Origin: Phenylobacterium sp.
Lineage (GTDB): Bacteria; Pseudomonadota; Alphaproteobacteria; Caulobacterales; Caulobacteraceae
Length of the DNA stretch: 64,000 nucleotides
Assembly (NCBI RefSeq): GCF_022402485.1
Contig: NZ_JAKRSA010000009.1
Span: forward strand, 1-64,000
Direction of reading: 5' to 3'
Below, one piece after another: positions 43,014 to 52,419 of this stretch (positions are counted from its first letter, which is position 1; each line of letters starts with the position of its first letter). The translations under genes and the position numbers were made by a program. Below the pieces are notes generated by a model. The model had not been told where the DNA came from, searched no databases, and saw only the letters and a program-made list of their open reading frames with translations.

Positions 43014-43670
43014 CTAACCTGCCTGGGCGATCAGGGCCACCACCAGGGCGGACAACACAACCCCCACGGCCAGCCGCCAGAGCGGCGCGGGCTGGAGTTC
43101 ACCTTGCAGGCCCGCAACGGCGTCTTGGCCCGTGATCATCGGAGTGATGAGGTTCCGGCGCTTGCCCAACAGATAGACGGCGATGGCCAGCAGATGCAGG
43201 GCGATGGCCGCCTGAAGGAACCGGAAGTTCAGTTCATGTACCTCTGAGACCCAACGTCCTGCCTCATAGGTGATGTGCTGAGCCAAGGGGCCAGACTCGA
43301 TGCCGTTCACGTCGATGGCGAACAGCCCCAGGCCCACCTGGACGATCAGCAGGCCGATCAGCAGCAGCACGCTGAGTGCGCCCAGGGGGTTATGCCCGGC
43401 GACGAGCGGCGCTGTCCGCCAGTTGCGCACATAGGCCAGCACCGCGCCCGGGCCTCGCACGAAGCTGGAGAACCGCGCCGTCGACCCGCCGAACACCCCC
43501 CAATAGAGGCGGAAGACCAGCAGGCCGATAATGGCGTAACCGCTGTAGCGGTGGATGTTCATCTGCTCGCCGGCTGTCAGCCAAGCCACAACCACCAGGA
43601 CGACCAGGGGCCAGTGGAACAGCCGGGTGGGAAGATCCCAGACCCTGACCGGCGTGGTCTTGGGGGTCAC
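43014..43670 (-). CDS. cytochrome b561 family membrane protein
   Basis: A 218-aa di-heme-type membrane cytochrome with four helices. The N-terminal VRVWDLPTRLFHWPLVVLVVVAWLT contains the first heme histidine; HRYSGYAIIGLLVFRLYWG supplies more, and ITYEAGRWVSEVHELNFRFLQAAIALHLLAI has the later ones. It starts with GTG six bases after the cytochrome c' stop. Together they likely form a membrane quinol or electron shuttle to a periplasmic c-type protein. Confidence 0.88.
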   Translation of the reverse strand: MTPKTTPVRVWDLPTRLFHWPLVVLVVVAWLTAGEQMNIHRYSGYAIIGLLVFRLYWGVFGGSTARFSSFVRGPGAVLAYVRNWRTAPLVAGHNPLGALSVLLLIGLLIVQVGLGLFAIDVNGIESGPLAQHITYEAGRWVSEVHELNFRFLQAAIALHLLAIAVYLLGKRRNLITPMITGQDAVAGLQGELQPAPLWRLAVGVVLSALVVALIAQAG

Positions 43671-43676
43671 CGCAGA

Positions 43677-44189
43677 CTACTCGGCTTTGTACTTGTCGTG
43701 GCAGCCGCCGCAGCTGGCGCCGACCATCTTCACATGCTCACGCAAGCCCGCCGCATCCCCAGCCGCCGCCAGTTGCTGCAGGGTGACTGTCGCCGTGACC
43801 AGGGTCACCTGAGCCGCGGCAAAGCCCTCCGGATCGCTCCAGACCGTGGCCAGGGCGTCGGTCTTGACACCATCATCGGGGCCAGAGCCAGCTGGGAACC
43901 AGGTGGGGATCTCGCCGGCCAGACCATTCATCCGGTCGGCGGCCTCGGCGATGGCGGCCATGTCTGGCGCATCCGACTTCAGCTGATCATTGACCACCTT
44001 GAAGGCAGCCCCCATGGCCTTGAAGCCTTCCTGACGCTCGGCCACCGCCGGCGGGGCCGGCACCGCCGCTTCCGTCGCGGCCTCCTCGCTCGCCTGCTGG
44101 CCGCAGCCGGCAACCAGGAGAACCAGAGCCGCGCCCATCAGGCCCCGACGGGCGTGGGACCAGATGTCGGAAGAAAGGGTCAAAGGCAT
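43677..44189 (-). CDS. cytochrome c'-type lipoprotein
   Basis: A 170-aa lipoprotein: signal with lipobox LVAGC (Cys about 29) followed by a short acidic/proline spacer and a four-helix class II cytochrome c fold with the heme motif CGGCHDKYKAE near the C terminus, as in cytochrome c'. It is probably attached to a membrane facing the periplasm. First gene of a two-gene unit with the b561 gene. Possible roles are electron transfer or NO handling. Confidence 0.9.
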   Translation of the reverse strand: MPLTLSSDIWSHARRGLMGAALVLLVAGCGQQASEEAATEAAVPAPPAVAERQEGFKAMGAAFKVVNDQLKSDAPDMAAIAEAADRMNGLAGEIPTWFPAGSGPDDGVKTDALATVWSDPEGFAAAQVTLVTATVTLQQLAAAGDAAGLREHVKMVGASCGGCHDKYKAE

Positions 44190-44335
44190 GGGTCTTGAAG
44201 TCCTCAGTCAGGGTGCGCGCCAAGGCGCAATGAGTCTCTTCCCCTAATTATGGCGCAGGTTTCACTCCACGTGAAAAGAGGAAGCTGCACAGGACCACTG
44301 CGGGGCGCCTAATGCGTGTACAGGCTGTACCGGAA

Positions 44336-44545
44336 TCAGGCCGTTGCGAAGAAGCCGTGCTCGCCGCTGACCCGAACCAGACAGGGCTGGCCCTTATCCT
44401 GAGCCGCGCGGGCCCGCTTGTTGGCGGCGGCCTTGGCCTCTTCCTTGTCGATGCTGTGATCAGAGAAGGCGCCATCCTGCTCAACGGCCCAGTAGCCGTC
44501 ATGGCGAGCCACCGTGAAGATGATCCGATCCCGAATTTCGCGCAT
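44336..44545 (-). CDS. small DUF2188-like protein, 69 aa
   Basis: ATG 44545 has AGGAG six bases upstream, which defines the start against a much longer misleading frame. The pattern IIFTVARHDGYWAVEQDGAFSDHSIDKEEAKAAANKRARAAQDKG is like DUF2188 proteins, which carry H-x-x-x-W-x-V and a helix of A/K residues. It reads away from the cold-shock gene. Function unknown. Confidence 0.75.
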   Translation of the reverse strand: MREIRDRIIFTVARHDGYWAVEQDGAFSDHSIDKEEAKAAANKRARAAQDKGQPCLVRVSGEHGFFATA

Positions 44546-44851
44546 GGCAGGCTCCTGAAGTGTCAGGCCGCAGCCGCCACAGGGCGATGAACGCATTGAG
44601 AGCCGGCGGCCAGAACGAGATATGGTGAGCAGTGTATAGGATATTTCGCTGCAAGTCTGGCTGCGCTTAAAAATATTCTTGCAAATTTCGTGTCTTTCGT
44701 GCGATAAACATCCATCGAATATCGTTTTGGCTAGCCTAAATTCCACCGCGACGCACTTTGTACGACGACTGGACTCCTGGACCCTCTCCGAAGATTTGAT
44801 CGCATGACCAATATTGGGCGTGTGAATATTTAGACCCGGAAAGGGATCAAC
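44546..44851. other. A/T-rich divergent promoter and cold-shock leader region
   Basis: No gene. The stretch is distinctly A/T-rich (for example around 44660-44760) and separates the small minus-strand gene from cspA. A long transcribed leader is common for cold-shock genes, and this gap is large enough to hold one, but I found no clear cold-box or defined fold. Confidence 0.4.
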
Positions 44852-45061
44852 ATGAGCACGGGAACCGTGAAGTGGTTTAACGGCCAAAAGGGCTTCGGCT
44901 TCATCCAGCCTGATGATGGCGGTGCCGACGTTTTCGTTCACATTTCAGCTGTGGAGCGCGCCGGCATGGCGTCGCTGCATGAGGGCCAGAAACTCGGCTT
45001 CGAAATGCAGCGCGACGCCCGCAACGGCAAGATGTCAGCGGCCAATCTGCAAGCGGCCTGA
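44852..45061 (+). CDS. cold-shock protein
   Basis: A 69-aa single cold-shock domain RNA chaperone. RNP1 GFGFIQP (about 14-20) and RNP2 VFVHIS (about 30-35) are intact. Length matches CspA-type proteins. The A/T-rich upstream gap and a perfect terminator immediately after make this a single-gene unit. Confidence 0.95.
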   Translation: MSTGTVKWFNGQKGFGFIQPDDGGADVFVHISAVERAGMASLHEGQKLGFEMQRDARNGKMSAANLQAA

Positions 45062-45096
45062 GCCGGTTCAAACCGACTTAGAGACAAAGACGACAG

Positions 45097-45125
45097 GGGG
45101 TCGGCGTCCGCGCCGACCCCTTTTT
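45097..45125 (+). terminator. intrinsic terminator of the cold-shock gene
   Basis: Perfect 10-bp stem GGGGTCGGCG/CGCCGACCCC with loop TCCG followed by TTTTT, 35 bp after the cspA stop. Confidence 0.93.
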
Positions 45126-45212
45126 ACTGGGCCGACCGCGCCGTCATGTGACTCCAGAAGCATCCCGGCGGAGCCGAGCCCGTGGGTCGATGTACAAGGC
45201 TGGCGTGCGCCG

Positions 45213-45557
45213 CTAGCTCACGGGCGCAAGCGACTCTACATAGGCGACGATGTCCTGAACCTCGGCCGCCGTCATATAGATCGGCGGCATCTCCCCATGA
45301 CCGTCCCGGGCAATCTGGGCCAGGGACCGTTCGAGGCCAATGGCCGTATGGCGCATGCGCACACTGGCGAAGGGAGGTGCCACGGCGTTGGCGCTTTGTC
45401 CGACATTGCCGACCGCGTGGCAGCCAGCGCAGGAGCGGGTGACAAACTGCAGGCCGCGCTCGGCGGCAGGACTTGCAGGCATCGAAGGCCCCGGTGCCAT
45501 CGACGCGCAGGCCGCCAGAACCCCCGCCAAGCTGAGAACCACCAGAGCGTTACGCAT
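45213..45557 (-). CDS. cytochrome c lipoprotein, 114 aa
   Basis: Lipoprotein signal (VVLSLAGVLAAC, Cys about 17), then a class I cytochrome c domain with CAGCH (about 43-47) and a distal methionine likely in EMPPIYMT. ATG 45557 has GGAG seven bases upstream. It is a single gene. Likely a membrane-tethered electron carrier in respiration. Confidence 0.9.
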   Translation of the reverse strand: MRNALVVLSLAGVLAACASMAPGPSMPASPAAERGLQFVTRSCAGCHAVGNVGQSANAVAPPFASVRMRHTAIGLERSLAQIARDGHGEMPPIYMTAAEVQDIVAYVESLAPVS

Positions 45558-45701
45558 CGCCAGTCTCCACCGTTGCGGACGTCCCATTCTAGCTGGGGGG
45601 CCCGGCGCCGTAGCCTCCGTAGTCCTACCTAGGCACCGCTCCGGAATAGTCGCCCGACTAAACTGGACTGATCCTGCGCCTCCCGAGAGAGGAGAACTTC
45701 C

Positions 45702-45806
45702 ATGAGCGCTCACGACCTGTATCTGGGCTTGGTCCTGGCCACCTTCGCCGCTTTTGCCGTCACCCTGTTCGGCGTGTCCACCTGGGTTAACAGCGCCAAG
45801 CGCTAA
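45702..45806 (+). CDS. single-helix membrane mini-protein, 34 aa
   Basis: The tiny ORF starts with ATG after AGGAG with a seven-base spacer and ends in TAA. The product is one membrane helix (LYLGLVLATFAAFAVTLFGVSTWV) with a basic end SAKR. Such proteins are usually stabilising subunits of membrane complexes. No host complex is next to it: the nearest genes are a cytochrome c (divergent) and a LysE transporter (convergent). Confidence 0.65.
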   Translation: MSAHDLYLGLVLATFAAFAVTLFGVSTWVNSAKR

Positions 45807-45831
45807 GCCGTCCTGTATCGCACCCGGGCGC

Positions 45832-46455
45832 TCAGCCGCCCCGGGTGCTCCAGGCGACCCAGCCCGCCACCGCCACCAGGCCGAGCGCAAAGCCGGCCTG
45901 GACCAGAGGCGATTTGTCAGCCCGCGCCACCCAACCATAGGCCCTGGCCCCCAGGGCCACGATCGCGGTGTGGATCACGACTGAGACCCCCAGGTGAACG
46001 GTGCCCAGCAGCAGAAATGCACTCAAGGGAATCTCGGCCTGTGCGGGGGCGAAGCTCGGCAGGACCGCCACATAGAAGATCAGCGCCTTGGGATTGAGCA
46101 GGTTGGTGACAAAGCCCCTGCGAACATCCCGCCAGTCCCCCAGGGCACGCTCTTCAGGCTCGGCTGCGCCGCCCTGGCTGCGCCAACCGTCCCAGGCCAG
46201 CCAGAGCAGATAGATCACTCCACCCCATCGCAGGGCCTGATAGAGAACGGGCTGGGCCACAGCCAACTGTGAGAGCCCGACGGCCGCAGCAATCATGTGC
46301 ACGGCAAGGCCCAGGGTGACGCCGACCACCGTCAGCATCCCAGCGCCCCAGCCCCGTCGCGCGCTGGCCAAGGCCAGGTAGCCCATGTTTGGTCCGGGGG
46401 TGAGCTCGATCAGCACCGCCGCCATGAGAAACGGCAACCACCCGAAACCATCCAT
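45832..46455 (-). CDS. LysE/RhtB family amino-acid exporter
   Basis: A 207-aa membrane protein with six helices. The motif LIELTPGPNMGYLALASARRGWGAGM and GFVTNLLNPKALIFYVAVLPSF are diagnostic of the LysE/RhtB superfamily, which exports amino acids or derivatives. It stands alone between the small membrane ORF and fixL. Confidence 0.93.
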   Translation of the reverse strand: MDGFGWLPFLMAAVLIELTPGPNMGYLALASARRGWGAGMLTVVGVTLGLAVHMIAAAVGLSQLAVAQPVLYQALRWGGVIYLLWLAWDGWRSQGGAAEPEERALGDWRDVRRGFVTNLLNPKALIFYVAVLPSFAPAQAEIPLSAFLLLGTVHLGVSVVIHTAIVALGARAYGWVARADKSPLVQAGFALGLVAVAGWVAWSTRGG

Positions 46456-46577
46456 TCTGAGAAGCCTCCCTCAACCCTGTCGCCATCGAGGATAAACACC
46501 CCGGCCTGCCCCTGGGGTCCGCACAGGGCTTTCCGACCGCTTGCCAAGCGCCTCGCGCCCTTCTACCGCATCTCTCC

Positions 46578-48071
46578 ATGCACTGGCTCACTTGGCAAAG
46601 CGTCGCAAGTCGCCGACCCGCCTGGACAGCCTACCTTTGGGCGGCGGTGGCCACGGCCCTGTCTGGCGCGCTCTACGTGGCGCTCCTGCCCCTGGTGGGG
46701 GAGCGCACCTTCTATCTGCTGTTCCTGCCCGCTGCCGTGGTGGGGGGGCTCCTGGGCGGCGCAGGCCCTGCCCTCCTGGCGACCTTTGGCGGCATGGCCT
46801 GCATCTGGGCACTGGGCGGTCACGCCATCTTCACGGGGGCACCCAACCGGGTCGACAGCCTGTTGTTCGTGATCAGCGGACTGGCCATCGCCGCCGCCGG
46901 CGCCCACCTCCAGAGACGTACCGCCGAAGGCGCTGAAGCGCTGCTGCATCTGGCAGAGAGCGAAGCCCGACTGCGCTCGATCCTGGAGACGGTGCCAGAC
47001 GCCATGATCGTCATCGACGATCAAGGGATGATGCGGTCCTTCAGCTTTGCCGCTGAGCGGCTGTTTGGCATGACTGCCGAAGAGGCCATCGGAAAGAATG
47101 TCTCAGTGCTGATGCCCGGTCCCTATCGGGAGCAGCATGATGGCTATCTGCAACGCTATATGCAGACCGGCGAACGGCGGATCATCGGCATCGGCCGGGT
47201 GGTGGTGGGGGCCCGCCGAGATGGCTCGACCTTCCCCATGGAGCTGGCGGTCGGCGAAATGGAAACCGCCGGAAAGCGGTTCTTCACCGGCTTTGTCCGC
47301 GACCTCACCGAGCGCCAGAGCACCGAGCGCCGGGTGCAGGATCTGCAGTCTGAACTGGTCCATGTCTCCCGTCTGACGGCGCTGGGAGAAATGGCTTCAG
47401 CCCTGGCCCATGAACTGAATCAGCCTCTGTCGGCGATCGCCAACTACATGAAGGGCTCTGAGCGCCTGTTAGACGCCCCGGAGCTGGACCGCGACAAGAT
47501 CAAGGGTGCCCTGTCCAGCGCCACCGAACAGGCCCTACGGGCGGGGCACATCATTCGTCGTCTGCGGGACTTCGTGTCCAAGGGCGAGTCTGACCGACGC
47601 ATCGAGAACCTGCCGCAATTGCTGGAAGAGGCCGGCGCCCTGGCCATGATCGGTGCCAAGGAGCGTGGGGTCAGTCTGCGCTTCGATCTGGATCATCAAC
47701 TGGCCCTGGTCCTGGCTGACAAGGTGCAGATCCAGCAGGTGCTGCTGAACCTGATGCGCAACGCCATCGACGCCATGGAGACCTCCACGAAGCGGGAATT
47801 GACGGTCCTGTCGCGGCGGGCGGCCGATGACAGGGTCGAGGTGGTTGTTCAGGACACCGGGCCCGGTATCGCCCCCCAGATGATGGATCAACTGTTCCAG
47901 CCTTTCGTCACCACCAAGCCGCAAGGTATGGGAGTGGGGCTGTCGATCTCGAGAACCATAGTAGAAGCGCACGGGGGTCGGATCTGGGCCGAACCCAATC
48001 CGACCGGCGGGACGATCTTCCGCTTCACCCTTCGGGCGGTAAGCCGTGAGGATTTGGAGACCAATGACTGA
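46578..48071 (+). CDS. fixL: oxygen-sensing histidine kinase FixL
   Basis: The 497-aa protein has N-terminal membrane helices (about 15-110), a heme PAS domain and a kinase domain. The PAS segment ([25 protein letters not shown]) includes the proximal heme ligand His in QHDGYLQRY and the arginine in GIGR that responds to O2. The DHp has [27 protein letters not shown], with ATPase motifs DTGPGI and [14 protein letters not shown]. It overlaps fixJ. Low oxygen activates it to phosphorylate FixJ. Confidence 0.95.
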   Translation: MHWLTWQSVASRRPAWTAYLWAAVATALSGALYVALLPLVGERTFYLLFLPAAVVGGLLGGAGPALLATFGGMACIWALGGHAIFTGAPNRVDSLLFVISGLAIAAAGAHLQRRTAEGAEALLHLAESEARLRSILETVPDAMIVIDDQGMMRSFSFAAERLFGMTAEEAIGKNVSVLMPGPYREQHDGYLQRYMQTGERRIIGIGRVVVGARRDGSTFPMELAVGEMETAGKRFFTGFVRDLTERQSTERRVQDLQSELVHVSRLTALGEMASALAHELNQPLSAIANYMKGSERLLDAPELDRDKIKGALSSATEQALRAGHIIRRLRDFVSKGESDRRIENLPQLLEEAGALAMIGAKERGVSLRFDLDHQLALVLADKVQIQQVLLNLMRNAIDAMETSTKRELTVLSRRAADDRVEVVVQDTGPGIAPQMMDQLFQPFVTTKPQGMGVGLSISRTIVEAHGGRIWAEPNPTGGTIFRFTLRAVSREDLETND

Positions 48072-48666
48072 GTCTGTGGTCCACGTAATCGACGACGATG
48101 AAGCGATGCGAGACTCCCTCGCTTTCCTTCTGGATACCGCCGGACTCAAGGCGCAAACCTACGAGTCGGCGCTCCAGTTCCTTGAGGCGCTGGAGACTGT
48201 GCCTGCCGGTGTCATCGTCACGGACATCCGCATGCCGGAGATGACCGGCCTGGAGTTGGTGCGTCGCCTGAAAACCCGTGGCTGCACCTATCCGGTTATC
48301 ATGATCACGGGACATGGGGACGTGCCGCTGGCCGTGGAGGCCATGAAGGCCGGGGTGGTCGATTTCCTCGAAAAGCCCTTCGAGGAGGACGCTCTGCTGG
48401 CGGCGATCCGCGCCGCCCAGGCCCCGCCAGCCTCCGTCAGCGAAGATCCCGAGCGCGAGCGCATTCGTACGGTGCTCGACAGCCTGTCGCCTCGGGAACA
48501 CGAGGTTCTCGATGGGGTTGTTGAGGGCAAACTGAACAAGGTCATCGCCCATGAACTCGGCATCAGCCCGCGGACTGTGGAAGTCTACCGCGCCAATGTG
48601 ATGTCGAAGACAGGAGCCCGGGGGCTATCTGAACTCATCCGTATGGTGCTGTTGGTTCGACCGTAG
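48064..48666 (+). CDS. fixJ: response regulator FixJ
   Basis: The 200-aa protein has a receiver ([10 protein letters not shown], phospho-Asp in [12 protein letters not shown], Lys in LEKPFEE) and a LuxR-type HTH ([42 protein letters not shown]). Phosphorylated by FixL under low oxygen, it likely activates fixK. ATG overlaps the end of fixL. Confidence 0.95.
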   Translation: MTESVVHVIDDDEAMRDSLAFLLDTAGLKAQTYESALQFLEALETVPAGVIVTDIRMPEMTGLELVRRLKTRGCTYPVIMITGHGDVPLAVEAMKAGVVDFLEKPFEEDALLAAIRAAQAPPASVSEDPERERIRTVLDSLSPREHEVLDGVVEGKLNKVIAHELGISPRTVEVYRANVMSKTGARGLSELIRMVLLVRP

Positions 48667-48710
48667 ATCAGCCGTCTAGGGGCGCGGCTATAGCGTCTGA
48701 TCGAGGCCTT

Positions 48711-48724
48711 TTGCGTTGGATCAA
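48711..48724 (+). promoter_or_regulatory. candidate FixK/FNR-type half-good box
   Basis: TTGCG-TTGG-ATCAA matches TTGAT-N4-ATCAA at 8 of 10 positions, the right half being perfect. It lies 58 bp upstream of the chosen start of the receiver gene (fixT-like). Confidence 0.4.
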
Positions 48725-48782
48725 GGCCCGTGGCCTTGGCCGACCATATGATTCCTTCTCCCGCTCTCTGACCGCGTGGCCC

Positions 48783-49172
48783 ATGATTGCCGAGTCTATG
48801 ACCCTGATCCGCCCCGCGCCCGTGGTCGTCCTGCTGGACGACGATGCGGCCCTGCGTCGGGCCTTGACCTTCTCCTTGGAGATTGAGGGCTACCGGGTGG
48901 AGTCCTGCGCCACGGGCGAGGAACTGGTGGAGCAGCCCCTGCCAGAGGATGAGGCCTGTCTGGTTCTGGACTATCGCCTGGGCGGCATGTCGGGACTCGA
49001 CGCCTTACAGAGCCTGCGCGATCGCGGCGTGCACCTGCCAGCCATTCTGATCACCAGCAATCCGACCCCTGGTGTGCGATCCAGGGCCGTGCGGCTACAG
49101 GCGCAGGTGGTCGAAAAGCCCCTGCTCGGCGATCTTCTGCTGGGGCATATCCACCGGATCCTGCCGCTCTGA
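48783..49172 (+). CDS. fixT: single-domain response regulator, FixT-like
   Basis: A receiver-only protein (about 129 aa) without output domain: LLDDDAALRR, phospho-Asp in VLDYRLGGMSGL, ITSNPT and VEKPLL. Caulobacter FixT is a single-domain receiver that inhibits FixL; position just after fixLJ supports that role here. The start could also be ATG 48798. Naming is by context, not by unique sequence. Confidence 0.65.
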   Translation: MIAESMTLIRPAPVVVLLDDDAALRRALTFSLEIEGYRVESCATGEELVEQPLPEDEACLVLDYRLGGMSGLDALQSLRDRGVHLPAILITSNPTPGVRSRAVRLQAQVVEKPLLGDLLLGHIHRILPL

Positions 49173-49175
49173 GGG

Positions 49176-49778
49176 TCAGGCCGCTGCTGCGCCCAGGCGA
49201 CGCATACGCGCCAGCCACCGCAGACGCTGGGCGGGGCTGGGGGACTCCGCAGGTCCCAGAGCCATCTCGCGCACAGGACGGACGCCTGAAATCCAGAGCA
49301 GGCCCCGGCTGACGCACTTCAAGCCGTGAGCGAAGAAAACCAGTCGGAAGATGAAGCCCGGCATACCCATGGTCACGACCACCCGCGCTGAACGGCCGCC
49401 AAGGAGACCTTTCACGCCCTTGGCCTCCCCCGGCGCAGCCAGGGCCAGGCCATAACGGAACACCTGCTCCAGAAAGGCCTTAAACACCGCCGGCGGCGCA
49501 CCAAGCCAAAGGGGATAGATCATCACGAGGTGATCGGCGTCACGAACGGCGGCCTGGATTTCGGCGACGTCTGGGGAAACTGGAGCCGTAAAGGCCACCT
49601 TCGAGGTAATGGGGGGCAGATTAAGGCTACCGACTTCGATCCGCTTGACCTGATGGCCAGCGGCCTCTGCGCCTTCCCCATAGGCCGTGGCCAGCGCCGA
49701 ACAGAGGCGGTTGGGATGGGCGTCTGGATGCCCATTGATCAACAGGATCTTGCGGCTTGGGGTTCGGGGGCTGGTCAT
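49176..49778 (-). CDS. NAD(P)H-dependent flavin oxidoreductase (quinone reductase type)
   Basis: The 200-aa flavodoxin-like protein shows ILLINGHPDAHPNRLCSALATAY, an FMN-binding start, and DHLVMIYPLWLGAPPAVFKAFLEQVF, a KefF/MdaB-like signature. A perfect FixK-type palindrome sits about 50 bp upstream of its start, suggesting induction at low oxygen. It may reduce quinones or act as an antioxidant. Confidence 0.88.
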   Translation of the reverse strand: MTSPRTPSRKILLINGHPDAHPNRLCSALATAYGEGAEAAGHQVKRIEVGSLNLPPITSKVAFTAPVSPDVAEIQAAVRDADHLVMIYPLWLGAPPAVFKAFLEQVFRYGLALAAPGEAKGVKGLLGGRSARVVVTMGMPGFIFRLVFFAHGLKCVSRGLLWISGVRPVREMALGPAESPSPAQRLRWLARMRRLGAAAA

Positions 49779-49828
49779 GGGTCGCGCTCCTGACGACCTG
49801 AACTGATCCTGGATGCAGCCTGCTCGCC

Positions 49829-49842
49829 TTGACCAGGGTCAA
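49829..49842. promoter_or_regulatory. FixK/FNR-type palindrome
   Basis: TTGAC-CAGG-GTCAA is a perfect dyad of the FixK/FNR kind. It lies between the divergent oxidoreductase (about 50 bp upstream of its start) and fixK (134 bp upstream), so it could mediate induction of the former and autoregulation of the latter. Confidence 0.65.
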
Positions 49843-49975
49843 GGACAGGCCTTGCGAGATAAGGCCATTTGGTTCCACGCGGTGCCTATCCGGACAACTA
49901 CTTAGGTAGCAGACCCGAATGTCAGGCCAAGGCGGCGCGCGCCAGGATGAGGTCATCGGCTCAAGGACCTCCGCC

Positions 49976-50626
49976 ATGACCCTCGCCTACGCCTCCGACG
50001 CCCCCCTCGCCACCGCCGCACCCGGCATCGCTCAGGTGATGGAGCGGTTAGGCCTGCGGATGAGTTTCGCCAAGGACGAGGAGATCTTCTGCCAGGATGA
50101 GGAGGCCGATCTTCTCTACATCGTCGTCAGCGGTGCGGTTCGGACCACCCGCCTGTTGAGCGACGGCCGCCGTCAGGTCGGCAGCTTCTACTATCCCGGC
50201 GATCTTGTGGGCCTGGAGACCGGCGAGCTGCATCGCTTCTCCGCCGAAGCCCTCTGTGACTCCACCCTGCTGGTGGTCAAGCGCTCGGCGGTGAAGACCT
50301 TCGCCGGCGATGAAGACCTTGACCGCGCCCTCTGGCAGGCCACCCGCCGTGAGCTCGAGCGGACCCAGGAGCACCTGCTGGTGCTGGGTCGCAAGACCGC
50401 CTGCGAAAAGGTCGCCTCCTTCCTGATGGACCTGGCCCAACGGGACCGGTCCGATCAGATCGCCCTGCCCATGGGTCGCCAGGACATGGCCGACTATCTG
50501 GGCCTGACCATTGAAACCGTCTCGCGGATGCTGACCCAGCTCCAGGGCGCCTCGGTCGTCGAGTTCGACGGCTGCCGGCGGTTCCGCGTGACCCGTTGGG
50601 ATGCGCTGGAACGTCTCGCCGAATAG
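49976..50626 (+). CDS. fixK: Crp/Fnr-family regulator, FixK-like
   Basis: The 216-aa protein has a cyclic-nucleotide-like sensor domain (DEEADLLYIVVSGAVRTTRLLSDGRRQVGSFYYPGDLVGLE), a dimer helix, and the HTH GRQDMADYLGLTIETVSRMLTQLQ with E-x-x-SR recognition as in FNR/FixK. It has no N-terminal FNR-type cysteine cluster, so it is not an iron-sulfur oxygen sensor; FixLJ would control its level. ATG 49976 follows AGGACCTCCGCC. Nearby boxes at cydA, hemN and the oxidoreductase fit its binding. Confidence 0.9.
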   Translation: MTLAYASDAPLATAAPGIAQVMERLGLRMSFAKDEEIFCQDEEADLLYIVVSGAVRTTRLLSDGRRQVGSFYYPGDLVGLETGELHRFSAEALCDSTLLVVKRSAVKTFAGDEDLDRALWQATRRELERTQEHLLVLGRKTACEKVASFLMDLAQRDRSDQIALPMGRQDMADYLGLTIETVSRMLTQLQGASVVEFDGCRRFRVTRWDALERLAE

Positions 50627-50724
50627 GCCATCGAGCGCACGGCCCGCCAAAGGCCCGCGCCCGGACCTGACGAGATAGAATGCCCGCCGCACCTACCCCG
50701 TTGTGGCGGGAAACTCAGCGCTCG

Positions 50725-50785
50725 CCGGCGCAGCGCCCGGTTCCGCCCCAGACGGAACTGGACCCGCTGCGCCGGTGTCTTTTTT
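50725..50785 (+). terminator. intrinsic terminator after fixK
   Basis: An 11-bp perfect stem CCGGCGCAGCG/CGCTGCGCCGG, continued by CCGGTTCCG/CGGAACTGG, then TGTC and six T residues at 50780-50785. It faces the convergent cydC, whose stop codon begins at the end of the T tract. Confidence 0.88.
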
Positions 50786-52419
50786 CATCCGGCCGCAGGC
50801 TCCGTCTCGGGGCGACGGCTATCGGGGGCAAGGGCAAAACGATGCTGGCACAGGGCCAGGGGCGCTGGCCGGTGCGTCACCAGCAGCAGACCCTGCCCCG
50901 TGCGTGCCAGTCGCTGGGACAGTCGGTCGATGACCAGGGCCTCGGTCCTGCCGTCCAACCCTTCGGTGGGTTCATCCAGCACCAGCCAGGGTGCCGGACG
51001 CAGCAGGGCCCGGGCCAGGGAGAGGCGTCGCCGCTCCCCCCCAGAGAGCCTTGCACCCCCGTCGCCGATCCACGCGTCCAGACCTCCTGGCAAGACCGAG
51101 ACCCGCTCCTCCAGGGCCGCATCGGCCAGGGCCAGCCACATCTCCGCATCCCCTGCCCGTGGCGACCCAAGGCGCAGATTGTCCCGAATACTGCCCGTCA
51201 GCAGGCGCGCATCCTGAGGCCCATAGGCGAACTGGGCGCGGATGAAGTCCGGGGCCAGACGCGCCAGGGGGGCGCCTGCGATGGCCAGCCCCCCCAACCC
51301 CTCGGTGCGCAGACCAATCAGACGTTCGAGCATCTGGGTCTTGCCACAGCCTGAGGGGCCCATGAGCGCCGCGCGGGTCCCTGGGGAGAGCTGCACGCCA
51401 TCACCAATCGGCAGGGTCAGATCCCGCGGACCAAAGGGGTCCGCGCCCGGCGTCGAGGCCGCTGCCGGTGCCAGGATCTGGTTCAAACGGCGCTCAGCCT
51501 CGCCGGCGGCACCGGCCCGCTCATAGGCGCGCAACAGCCCCGCGGCACCTTCGAGGGAGACCAGGGTGCTCAAGGCCGCAAGGGCGACCATGGGTATTGC
51601 CGCATCCCGGGTGACCACCAGCACGGCGGCAACCGCCAGGCCGCTGGTCACCGCCTGCAAGGCGGCCATCAGGGCTTCGCCGTCCACCAGTCGTCCCTGA
51701 GCTTTGCCCAGGTGCTGGTCATGGGACAGCACAGCGGCAACGGCCACATCCTCCAGGTCATAGCAGACCAGGTCCGGACCTGCGGCCAGATAGGCGGCCA
51801 CAGCGTCCTTCAGGCCCCCGACCGCCACCTGCACCTCCCGTCCGGGTTCGGTGGAAACCCTTCGGGCCAGCACCCAACCGGCCCCGAGCAAAACTCCCAT
51901 GGCCCCAAGCAGGCACAGCGCCGCCGCAAGTCCCGCCAGCAGCGTCAGGGCCAGTCCCGCAGCAAGCGCCGCTGCTGCTGCCCAAGGTGCCGAAAGCCGC
52001 ACAAACAGGGTCTCCACAGCGTCCACGTCCTGAACCAGGCGGGCCGAGGCCTCCCCAGAGGACAGGGCGAGCGCCGCCTCCGGCCGCCCCCGGGCCAGGG
52101 CCCGGTAGAGCGCGGGACGGATTTCGGCCAAGGCGTTCAAGGCTGCGGTATGACCGCTCAGCCGCTCGCCGTAGCGCGCGCCGGTGCGCAGGATGGCCAG
52201 CAGCCGGATGCCGGCGCTCGGCAGCAGATAGTTGAAGGCCATGATCACGGCGGTGCTGCCTGCGCCGGCGGCGGCGGCGGCGGCGATGAACCAGCCTGAC
52301 AGCCCCATGAGCAGAACAGCGCAAAGGGCGAGGACCGCCGCCGACAGGGCCGAAAGCCCCAGGGCTGTCGCTTGTCGCGCTCGCTGTTCGGCCACCAGAT
52401 CCTGAAGCGATCCCATCAT
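50785..52419 (-). CDS. cydC: thiol exporter ABC subunit CydC
   Basis: The 544-aa fused permease-ATPase works as CydDC, which exports cysteine/glutathione and is needed to assemble cytochrome bd. Six helices (to about 310) are followed by an ATPase with Walker A MGPSGCGKTQML, LSGGERRRLSLARALL and Walker B WLVLDEPTEGLD. It starts overlapping the cydD stop in an ATGA. Order here is cydD then cydC, divergent from cydAB. Confidence 0.93.
   Translation of the reverse strand: MMGSLQDLVAEQRARQATALGLSALSAAVLALCAVLLMGLSGWFIAAAAAAGAGSTAVIMAFNYLLPSAGIRLLAILRTGARYGERLSGHTAALNALAEIRPALYRALARGRPEAALALSSGEASARLVQDVDAVETLFVRLSAPWAAAAALAAGLALTLLAGLAAALCLLGAMGVLLGAGWVLARRVSTEPGREVQVAVGGLKDAVAAYLAAGPDLVCYDLEDVAVAAVLSHDQHLGKAQGRLVDGEALMAALQAVTSGLAVAAVLVVTRDAAIPMVALAALSTLVSLEGAAGLLRAYERAGAAGEAERRLNQILAPAAASTPGADPFGPRDLTLPIGDGVQLSPGTRAALMGPSGCGKTQMLERLIGLRTEGLGGLAIAGAPLARLAPDFIRAQFAYGPQDARLLTGSIRDNLRLGSPRAGDAEMWLALADAALEERVSVLPGGLDAWIGDGGARLSGGERRRLSLARALLRPAPWLVLDEPTEGLDGRTEALVIDRLSQRLARTGQGLLLVTHRPAPLALCQHRFALAPDSRRPETEPAAG

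Noticed and set aside
46578-48071. FixL seemed to lack the heme histidine because the segment before IIGIGR reads GERR rather than DPH
   Set aside because: Counting along the PAS domain shows that the proximal ligand corresponds to the His in QHDGYLQRY, which is present; the differing site is a non-ligand distal position (His214 in B. japonicum numbering).
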